This document shows, piece after piece, positions 57,534 through 64,000 of a DNA stretch of 64,000 nt. The stretch covers positions 5,666 to 69,665 of the forward strand of contig CAVVJO010000029.1 in assembly GCA_963748545.1 (NCBI GenBank). The letters are read 5' to 3'. The notes under the pieces are model-generated. The model was not told the origin of the DNA. It made no database searches and was given only the letters and a program-made list of their open reading frames with translations. The number at the start of each line of letters is the position of its first letter. Position 1 is the first letter of the stretch. This DNA is from Roseiarcus sp963748545. GTDB taxonomy: Bacteria > Pseudomonadota > Alphaproteobacteria > Rhizobiales > Beijerinckiaceae. Made by a program: the position numbers and the translations under genes.

Positions 57534-58878
57534 ATGAGGCCGCACGAAAAACTGGGATGGGTGGGCATAGTCCGACTGGGGCTGGTCCAGACCGCGCTCG
57601 GCGCGATCGTGGTCTTGATGACTTCAACGATCAATCGGGTCATGGTGGTTGAACTGGCTCTTCCGGCGTTGGTCCCCGGCCTGCTTGTAGCCTCCCATTA
57701 CGCGGTCCAGATTTTTCGACCAGCCTGGGGCTACGGATCTGATCTAGGCGGACGGCGAACACCCTGGATTGTCGGCGGGATGGCGACCTTGGCCCTCGGG
57801 GCGTTCGGCGCTGCGATTGGGACCGCGCTCGCTGCGACCTCGCGACCATTGGGACTGTCGATCGCCGCGCTCGCGTTCCTGCTCGTGGGCATGGGCGCGG
57901 GATCGGCGGGAACATCGGTGCTGGCGCTGCTCGCTTCGCGAGTCGAACCGCATCGCCGCGCCGCGGCGGCGTCCTCCGTCTGGATGATGATGATCCTCGG
58001 CTTTGCCCTGTCGGCGCCGCTTGCCGGGCGCTTTCTCGATCCGTTCTCGAACACTCGCCTGATCGAAGTGACCGCAACGGTATGCGTTGTCGCCTTTACA
58101 ATATCCGCGCTCGCCGTTTGGGGCGTCGAAAGTCCTGCCACGCTGGCGCAGGGCGAGCACAGCGCCAGGCGACGCCCCTGGTCGTTCCTGCAGGCGCTCG
58201 CCGCAGTTTGGCGTGAGCCCACCGCCCGCGGATTCACGATCTTCATTTTCGTCTCGATGCTGGCCTATGGCGCGCAGGAGCTGCTGATCGAGCCCTTCGC
58301 TGGCCTGGTGTTCGGGATGACTCCCGGGTCGACCACAAAGCTTGCCGGGATTCAGCACAGCGGCGTGCTGATCGGCATGCTCAGTATCGCCGTCGTCACC
58401 TCGACAATCGGCGGTCCGGTACTGGGCTCGCTTCGGCTTTGGACGTTCGTCGGCTGCGCGGCGTCGGCCGCCTCTCTTGGCGCAATCGCCGCGAGTGGAC
58501 TACTCGCCCTAGGTCCGGACGCCTTCCGTGTCGCCGTCTTCGCCCTTGGCCTTTCCAACGGCTGCTATGCAGTCGCAGCGATCGGGACGATGATGGGGCT
58601 CGCCAACGCCGGCGCCAACTCGCGCGAAGGAACGCGCATGGGGCTATGGGGGGCGGCGCAGGCTATCGCGTACGGCCTCGGCGGAGTCGCAGCGACCGTT
58701 TTCGTCGACCTGGGGCGAAGTCTCGGGGCGAACTCCGCTCAATGCCTATGCGCTCGTCTTCAGTGCTGAGGCGGCGCTCTTCCTGTTCGCCGCCACACTC
58801 TCGCGCTCCTCCGTGCATCGCTCGACCGATGAAGGTTTGGCGCCTTCTGCCGAGCTGGCGCTGTCGAGGCAATCTTAG
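57534..58878 (+). CDS. BCH2/PucC-family transporter next to bchP (ORF428-like; one-base frameshift)
   Basis: About 12 membrane segments; starts MRPHEKLGWVGIVRLGLVQT at 57534, with TSTINRVMVVELALPALVPG, the pattern of the PucC family, and later YGAQELLIEPFAGLVFGMTP. In Rhodobacter a similar gene (orf428) lies between bchG and bchP and aids pigment delivery. Removing one A at 58731-58732 restores TPLNAYALVFSAEAALFLFA and a stop at 58876-58878, giving about 447 residues. bchG is not beside it here. It is the first gene after the two PpsR boxes. Confidence 0.87.
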
Positions 58879-58894
58879 GGGAGGCGTGCGAGCC

Positions 58895-60088
58895 ATGAGC
58901 ACCGATGAGATCTTCGATGTGATCGTGATCGGCGGCGGTCCCGCGGGGGCAACGGCGGCAAACGATTTGGCGAGTCGCGGCCTCAAGGTTGCGCTTCTCG
59001 ACAAGGCAGGCCGTATCAAGCCTTGCGGCGGCGCCATCCCGCCGCGTCTCATTCGCGACTTCGGCATCCCGGCGGACCTCATCAAGGCGCGCGTGACCTG
59101 CGCGACAATGGTCTCGCCGAAAGGCATAAGCGTCGACATGCCGATCGACGGCGGATACGTAGGCATGGTCGATCGCGCTGAGTTCGACGAGTGGCTGCGC
59201 GAACGCGCGGAGCGCGCCGGCGCGAAACGTTTCACCGGCAAATTCGAGGTGCTTGTCCGCGACGCAGACGGCCTGCCCTGCGTCCAATTCTCGCCGCCGA
59301 ACAAGTCCGGCGGGACGGCTCTGTTGAAAGGCCGCGTCGTCATTGGCGCCGACGGCGCAAATTCTGCGGTTGCGAAACAGGAGATCCGAGGGTCCGAACG
59401 CGGAAAGTTCGTCTTCGCCTATCATGAGATTGTCGAAGCTCCGATCGACCAAACGACCGGCGCGGCGGACGACCGTTGCGAGATCCATTATCGCGGGACG
59501 CTCTCTCCCGACTTCTACGCTTGGATCTTCCCGCATGGACCGACGATGAGCGTCGGCACAGGGAGCGCGCGCAAAGGGTTCTCGCTCAAGGGGTCGGTAC
59601 AGACGCTGCGCGCCGAGACCGGCCTTGGAAACGTCGGCACGCTCCGCCGAGAAGGCGCTCCCATTCCGCTGAAACCTCTCCCGCGATGGGATAATGGTCG
59701 CGACGTTGTGGTCGCAGGCGATGCTGCAGGCGTTGTCGCACCGGCCTCCGGCGAAGGCATCTATTACGCCATGTTCAGTGGGCGCCTCGCAGCGGAGGCG
59801 GCGGAGCAAGCGATCGCGACGCATGATGCGCGCGCGCTGGGACTGGCCCGCAAGCGGTTCATGAAGGAACACGGACGGGTGTTCTGGATTCTGGGGATGC
59901 TGCAATACTTCTGGTATAGCAACGACAAGCGGCGTGAGCGCTTTGTCAGCATGTGCCGCGACAAGGACGTCCAGCGGCTGACGTGGGAAGCCTATATGAA
60001 CAAGGCCATGACCCGTCGAGACCCGCTCGCGCACGTCAGGGTTTTCTTCAAGGACCTGGCTCACCTCCTGAGGCTCGTCCCGCCATGA
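58895..60088 (+). CDS. bchP: Geranylgeranyl reductase (bacteriochlorophyll tail reductase)
   Basis: Reduces geranylgeranyl to phytyl on bacteriochlorophyll. 397 residues from ATG 58895 after GGGGAGG; the FAD-binding motif VIVIGGGPAGATAANDLASR is near residue 9, followed by IKPCGGAIPP, RVVIGADGANSAVAKQ and VVVAGDAAGVVAPASGEGIY. Overlaps tspO by ATGA. Confidence 0.95.
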   Translation: MSTDEIFDVIVIGGGPAGATAANDLASRGLKVALLDKAGRIKPCGGAIPPRLIRDFGIPADLIKARVTCATMVSPKGISVDMPIDGGYVGMVDRAEFDEWLRERAERAGAKRFTGKFEVLVRDADGLPCVQFSPPNKSGGTALLKGRVVIGADGANSAVAKQEIRGSERGKFVFAYHEIVEAPIDQTTGAADDRCEIHYRGTLSPDFYAWIFPHGPTMSVGTGSARKGFSLKGSVQTLRAETGLGNVGTLRREGAPIPLKPLPRWDNGRDVVVAGDAAGVVAPASGEGIYYAMFSGRLAAEAAEQAIATHDARALGLARKRFMKEHGRVFWILGMLQYFWYSNDKRRERFVSMCRDKDVQRLTWEAYMNKAMTRRDPLAHVRVFFKDLAHLLRLVPP

Positions 60089-60621
60089 TCGAAGGGCTCC
60101 TCCAGCGCTGGCCCGAGATCGCCGTCGCGCTGGCGTCCGTGGCGGTTTGCGCCATCATCGGCGGCAGCGTGACTGACGTCGGTCCGTGGTATCAGCGCTT
60201 GAAGTTTCCGCGCCTGAAGCCTCCGGATTGGGCGTTTGGCCCTGGGTGGACGGTGATATTCCTTTTCATCGCCGCGAGCGGCGTCGTCGCCTGGGACGCG
60301 GCCAGCGCCAACCAAAGGACGCTGATCGTCACGCTTTTTGCGGTCAACGCCATACTGAACATCCTCTGGAGCCCGCTCTTTTTCAAGCTCAAACGTCCGG
60401 ACTGGGCTCTTTATGAGTTGGTTCCGTTCTGGCTGTCGATCGTCGTGCTGGTCATCGTCTTATTCGGGATCTCGGCTCGCGCCGGTTGGCTAATTCTTCC
60501 CTACCTCGCCTGGGTCACCTACGCCGGCTGGCTCAATTGGCGTGTCGTCGCTCTCAACCAGCCGTTCGCGCCCCGCGCAGCGGTGACAGGAAAGTCGGGC
60601 CGAAGTGGTCGCTTTTCTTGA
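60085..60621 (+). CDS. tspO: TspO/MBR family tryptophan-rich sensory protein
   Basis: Five-helix outer-membrane or envelope porphyrin-binding protein; in Rhodobacter TspO tunes photosynthesis gene expression with oxygen. 178 residues from ATG 60085. Family blocks: VGPWYQRLKFPRLKPPDWAF near residue 32, NAILNILWSPLFFKLKRPDW and LPYLAWVTYAGWLNW near the end. Its coupling to bchP and position in the dxs operon suit a pigment-linked role. Confidence 0.93.
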   Translation: MIEGLLQRWPEIAVALASVAVCAIIGGSVTDVGPWYQRLKFPRLKPPDWAFGPGWTVIFLFIAASGVVAWDAASANQRTLIVTLFAVNAILNILWSPLFFKLKRPDWALYELVPFWLSIVVLVIVLFGISARAGWLILPYLAWVTYAGWLNWRVVALNQPFAPRAAVTGKSGRSGRFS

Positions 60622-60958
60622 TAGCGGACGCATCATCGATGGGATCATCGCCCTCCTGGCGTTCGAGACCCTCGCGCTGATCAGCGCGCGAGCGTTCCTC
60701 GGCTGCGGTCCGTCCGTCCTCTCGTCGATCGCCAATTGCATGGCCGGGGGCGCTCTTGTCGTAGCGCTGCGGGCGACGATGGCTGGCGCAGCGTTCCCCG
60801 TCATCGCCCTCTGCCTGCTCGTCGCTCTCATCGCGCATGTCGCGGACCTTGCAACGCGCTGGCGAGTACGGCCGCGCGTCTTTGACCTTCGTCCCCCTTC
60901 GCTTCCTCATCCGCCTTCGGCTTGCGCCGCGCTGGCTCCGGAAAATCCCCGTGTCTGA
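60605..60958 (+). CDS. Small hydrophobic membrane protein, function unknown
   Basis: 117 residues from GTG 60605, overlapping the tspO end by 17 bp and the dxs start by 8 bp. Three predicted hydrophobic segments (IIDGIIALLAFETLALIS, then MAGGALVVALRATMAG and FPVIALCLLVALIAHVAD) and a Pro-rich tail. I do not recognise a named family, but the overlaps on both sides argue that it is a real gene. Confidence 0.65.
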   Translation: MVAFLDSGRIIDGIIALLAFETLALISARAFLGCGPSVLSSIANCMAGGALVVALRATMAGAAFPVIALCLLVALIAHVADLATRWRVRPRVFDLRPPSLPHPPSACAALAPENPRV

Positions 60959-62870
60959 AAGTCGCACACCGCTTCTCGATCAAGTCGCCACTCCGGAGGA
61001 CCTGCGCCTCCTGGACAGGGCTGTCCTTCAGCAGTTCGCCGACGAATTGCGCCACGAGATGATCAGCGCCGTCTCCATCACCGGCGGCCATCTCGGCGCC
61101 GGGCTGGGCGTCGTCGAGTTGACCGTCGCCCTGCACTATGTTTTCGACACCCCGCGCGACCGATTGATCTGGGACGTCGGTCATCAAGTCTATCCTCATA
61201 AAATCTTGACGGGCCGCAGACCCCGTATCCGCACCCTGCGGCAACGCGGAGGCCTGAGCGGGTTCACAAAGCGCGACGAGAGCGAATACGACCCCTTTGG
61301 AGCCGGGCACTCCTCCACCTCCATCTCCGCCGCCTTAGGCATGGCGGTAGCGCGAGACTTTTTCGAAAAGACGCACAACGTCATCGCAGTGATCGGCGAT
61401 GGGGCCATGTCCGCTGGGATGGCCTACGAAGCGATGAACAACGCGGGCGCGATGGACTCGCGTCTGATCGTCGTGCTCAATGACAATGACATGTCGATCG
61501 CGCCTCCCGTCGGCGCCCTTTCGGCCTACCTGTCACGGCTGCTCTCGGGTAGGACATACAGGGGTCTAAGAGAGAGCGGCAAGCAGATCGCCCGCAAGAT
61601 GCCCCGAATGATCTTCGAGCACGCGCGCCGCGCGGAAGAACTGACCCGCGGGTTTTTCACCGGGGGCACCTTGTTCGAGCAACTGGGCTTCTACTATGTG
61701 GGTCCGATCGACGGCCACAATCTAAATCACCTGCTGCCGGTTCTCGAGAACGTCAAGAGATCGGAGTTCGGCCCGATTCTGGTCCATGTCGTTACGCGCA
61801 AGGGAAAGGGCTACGCCCCCGCTGAAGCCGCGCCGGACAAGCTGCACGGCGTGAACGCCTTCGACGTCGTCAGCGGGGCGCAGTTCAAACCCAAGACGAA
61901 CGCGCCGGCATACACCAAAGTCTTCGGAGAAAGTCTCGTGCAGGAAGCGCGCAGAGACGAGAAGATTGTCGCGGTCACCGCGGCCATGCCCGCCGGCACT
62001 GGACTCGACCTGTTCGCGAAGGAGTTCCCCAAACGCGCCTTCGACGTCGGAATCGCAGAGCAGCACGCCGTCACCTTCTCGGCAGGCTTGGCGGCCGACG
62101 GCTTGAAGCCGTTTTGCGCGATCTACTCGTCCTTTCTTCAGCGCGCGTACGATCAGATCGTGCACGACGTGGCGCTGCAAAGACTTCCTGTCCGATTCGC
62201 AATCGACCGCGCCGGGCTTGTCGGCGCAGACGGGCCCACCCATGCGGGTGCGTTCGACATCGCGTATCTCGGCTGCGTTCCGAACATGGTGCTGGCGTCG
62301 CCGTCCGACGAGGCCGAGCTCGTTCATATGGTTGCGACTGCGGCCGCCTACGACGAGGGTCCGATCGCGTTTCGCTATCCGAGGGGCGAGGGAGTCGGCG
62401 TCGAACTGCCCGAATATGGAAAACCGCTCGAAATCGGGCGGGGGCGTATTATCCGTGAGGGCTCGAGAGTGGCGTTGCTCTCCCTCGGAACGAGGCTGGC
62501 CGAATGCCTTAAGGCGGCGGACGAATTAATGAGCCGAGGGTTGTCGACGACGGTCGTGGACGCCCGTTTTGCCAAGCCCCTCGATACCGACCTCATCCGT
62601 CGGCTGGCAAAAGAGCACGAGACCTTGCTGACGATCGAAGAAGGCACCAGCGGCGGATTTGGATCGCTGGTTCTGGCTTTTCTTGCTGAGGCTGGCGCTC
62701 TGGACCATGGCCTCCGCGTCCGCGCCCTCAGCCTGCCGGATCTGTTTCTCGAGCACGACAAGCCAGAGGCGCAGTACGCGCGAGCCGGACTAAATGCGCG
62801 GGCGATCGTCGCGAAAGCGCTTGAGACGCTACCTTGGATGAAGGATCAACGGTGCGAGCTTGCTGTATAG
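60951..62870 (+). CDS. dxs: 1-deoxy-D-xylulose-5-phosphate synthase
   Basis: First enzyme of the MEP pathway, supplying isoprenoids for carotenoids, quinones and the bacteriochlorophyll tail. GTG at 60951 (VSESRTPLLDQV) gives 639 residues, the family length, although the frame is open to 60837. TPP site: DVGHQVYPHKILTGR near residue 75, GDGAMSAGMAYEAMNN near 150 (GDG...NN), and the catalytic Glu in GIAEQHAVTFSAGLAADG near 370. A dxs inside a photosynthesis cluster is common and is often a second copy. Confidence 0.95.
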   Translation: MSESRTPLLDQVATPEDLRLLDRAVLQQFADELRHEMISAVSITGGHLGAGLGVVELTVALHYVFDTPRDRLIWDVGHQVYPHKILTGRRPRIRTLRQRGGLSGFTKRDESEYDPFGAGHSSTSISAALGMAVARDFFEKTHNVIAVIGDGAMSAGMAYEAMNNAGAMDSRLIVVLNDNDMSIAPPVGALSAYLSRLLSGRTYRGLRESGKQIARKMPRMIFEHARRAEELTRGFFTGGTLFEQLGFYYVGPIDGHNLNHLLPVLENVKRSEFGPILVHVVTRKGKGYAPAEAAPDKLHGVNAFDVVSGAQFKPKTNAPAYTKVFGESLVQEARRDEKIVAVTAAMPAGTGLDLFAKEFPKRAFDVGIAEQHAVTFSAGLAADGLKPFCAIYSSFLQRAYDQIVHDVALQRLPVRFAIDRAGLVGADGPTHAGAFDIAYLGCVPNMVLASPSDEAELVHMVATAAAYDEGPIAFRYPRGEGVGVELPEYGKPLEIGRGRIIREGSRVALLSLGTRLAECLKAADELMSRGLSTTVVDARFAKPLDTDLIRRLAKEHETLLTIEEGTSGGFGSLVLAFLAEAGALDHGLRVRALSLPDLFLEHDKPEAQYARAGLNARAIVAKALETLPWMKDQRCELAV

Positions 62871-62882
62871 CGTGCTGCAGTG

Positions 62883-62929
62883 CGTCAAATTGTCTTGACG
62901 GCCCTCTCCGATGTCAAGGAACCTTTACA
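62883..62929. promoter_or_regulatory. Two PpsR-type boxes upstream of the PpaA-like gene
   Basis: TGTCAAGGAACCTTTACA (62912-62929) is a perfect TGT-N12-ACA. CGTCAAATTGTCTTGACG (62883-62900) keeps the inner GTCAA/TTGAC palindrome but has C and G at the outer positions. Centres are 29 bp apart, and the ORF begins 73 bp further on. Confidence 0.7.
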
Positions 62930-63001
62930 ACGACCCCGAAGGAGCGTTCAATCGGCGTAACGAGTAGCAACGAGCCTCGACGGTTTCACGAGGGTATACG
63001 G

Positions 63002-63866
63002 ATGTCGGCTGATGGAGCGGTTTTCAGGCACGCGCCGGACAATTGCCTACCTCTCGGCCGTGCTGCGCTCAGGAAGGCAACCCTTCCGCCCAGTGACATT
63101 GATGATGCGAAAGCGTCGCTCGAGCGCGTTGTCGACAACGATATCGGACCCAGGCTTGTCCTTTTCCATCATGAGCCGATAGCGCCGTGTCCGCCGGAGG
63201 GCCGGCCGACCCAGGCAGACGTTGAACGTCTCGCACTGCTGGTTATTGGACAGGATGAAGCGGTCGCGGTCGCACACTTCGAAAAGGTTCGAGCCCAACA
63301 ACACGCTTATTCGACCTTGCTTTCGTACTTCATCGCTCCCGCCGCGGAACTCCTGGGAGAATATTGGAGACAGGACGTCTGCAATTTCTTCGACGTGACG
63401 ATCGGGGTTGGTCGACTTCAGTCGTTCATGGACCGTATGGCGGCGCCGGAGCCGGTTTCGACGGGCGACGTTGTGCGCAGAGCGTTATTGATCGCCTTGC
63501 CTGGCGAAACACACCTCCTCGGCATTCGGATAGTGGCGAGGGTTCTCGAAATCGACCGGCTGGGACGTGACCGTCGAAGAACACCTTACGGCCGAGGACA
63601 ATGCGAAAACGGTCGCGCGGGAGTGGATCGGCGTAGTCGGCATCTCCATGAGCAATGCCTCGCGCGCCGAACTCGCGGCGCGTACAGTCTCAGCCGTACG
63701 CAGCGCATCGTTGAACCCGCACGTCGGGATCATGGCGGGGGGGAACGCGTTGGTCCAACGTCCGGAGCTCGCATTCCAGATCGGAGCAGACGCCGTAGGC
63801 TACGACGCTCCGACGGCTGTGGTTGTGGCGTCACACCTTCTCATGCGGCAAGCGGCGAAGCGGTGA
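63002..63866 (+). CDS. Cobalamin-binding PpaA/AerR-like antirepressor (one-base frameshift)
   Basis: Members bind vitamin B12 and relieve PpsR/CrtJ repression in the light. ATG 63002 (MSADGAVFRH). The helical cap has PAAELLGEYWRQDVCNFFDV and TIGVGRLQSFMDRM; the B12 domain has PGETHLLGIRIVARVL, an ExHxxG form of the cobalamin His motif. Removing one A at 63549-63551 restores STGWDVTVEEHLT and a tail with GVVGISMSN, GIMAGGNALVQ and ADAVGYDAPTAV to 63866, about 287 residues. Two PpsR boxes lie upstream. I leave the symbol blank because ppaA and aerR are used for different relatives. Confidence 0.85.
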
Positions 63867-63874
63867 AAACGACG

Positions 63875-64000
63875 TCACAGCGCGTGTTCGATCGTCCACC
63901 CGGCCATCCATAGTTCGAATTCGCCGAACGTAGCGAGCGCAGATGCTACGGCCTCTTCGCATGCCTCTTGACGTCCCGCGAGCGTTTCAAGGCGAGCGGC
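63875..64000 (-). CDS. C-terminal 41 residues of an unidentified protein (runs off the right edge)
   Basis: A minus-strand frame is open from the window edge to a TGA at 63875-63877, reading AARLETLAGRQEACEEAVAS, then ALATFGEFELWMAGWTIEHA and L. Helical, amphipathic and free of arginine-rich shadow character. It converges on the PpaA-like gene with 8 bp between stops. Too little is visible to name it. Confidence 0.5.
   Translation of the reverse strand, partial: AARLETLAGRQEACEEAVASALATFGEFELWMAGWTIEHAL

Noticed and set aside
36933..63866. Programmed ribosomal frameshifting as the explanation for the many split photosynthesis genes
   Set aside because: No common slippery heptamer or downstream structure occurs at the sites, and unrelated genes across the window are affected in the same way.

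Overview
The window is a GC-rich alphaproteobacterial chromosome segment from a purple, anoxygenic phototroph, most likely of the Rhizobiales (Hyphomicrobiales). The evidence is a large photosynthesis gene cluster with LH2 (puc) genes, the alphaproteobacterial order bchFNBHLM-lhaA-puhABC-acsF-puhE-hemA, a monomeric isocitrate dehydrogenase and a canonical str operon. The genus cannot be fixed from sequence alone; LH2 and gene order recall Rhodoblastus-like organisms.

Layout. (1) 1-3981, minus: rpsL-rpsG-fusA-tuf; tuf runs off the left edge. (2) 4496-4572: tRNA-Arg(ACG), after which an accessory stretch begins. (3) 4.6-14.6 kb: sulfur scavenging, with tauD divergent from tauABC, then a sulfate-type ABC transporter (sbp-cysT-cysW-cysA), a degenerate second copy of part of sbp, a frame-broken 2OG-Fe(II) oxygenase, and fragments of a flavin reductase and a FAD/NAD(P)-binding protein. 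(4) 14.6-32.7 kb: a catabolic island. A minus-strand operon encodes a PanE-like reductase, an enolase-superfamily enzyme, a small barrel protein, an SDR, an Asp-nucleophile alpha/beta hydrolase, a 2-keto-4-pentenoate-type hydratase, an MFS carrier and an HPP protein. On the plus strand lie a TetR regulator, a crotonase resembling 6-oxocamphor hydrolase, a ribose-type ABC importer, a GST remnant, a haloacid dehalogenase, a DJ-1/PfpI protein, a GntR regulator and a GST. A 16-bp palindrome recurs at promoters here. (5) 32.9-35.7 kb: monomeric idh and a COQ10/RatA-like protein. (6) 36.1-63.9 kb: photosynthesis genes. These are pucBAC plus a repeat protein, the long bchF-to-hemA operon, divergent ppsR, then a PucC-family gene-bchP-tspO-small membrane protein-dxs, and a B12-binding PpaA/AerR-like gene. 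PpsR-type boxes (TGT-N12-ACA) precede the PucC-family gene and the PpaA-like gene.

How it works together. The photosynthesis block makes the bacteriochlorophyll precursors (hemA, bchH, bchM, acsF, bchLNB, bchF), reduces the geranylgeranyl tail (bchP), supplies isoprenoid precursor (dxs), and builds the reaction centre and LH2 (puhA, puhBCE, lhaA, pucBAC). PpsR and a PpaA-like antirepressor are the likely controllers. bchG, bchE, bchXYZ, puf and crt genes are not in the window.

Quality warning. At least sixteen genes, including indispensable ones (bchL, bchB, pucB, pucC, ppsR), are each split by one-base indels, nearly all an extra base in a run of two to four identical bases. Reading frames are otherwise clean on both sides. 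I read this mainly as residual sequencing or assembly error and annotate such genes as single features spanning the shift.
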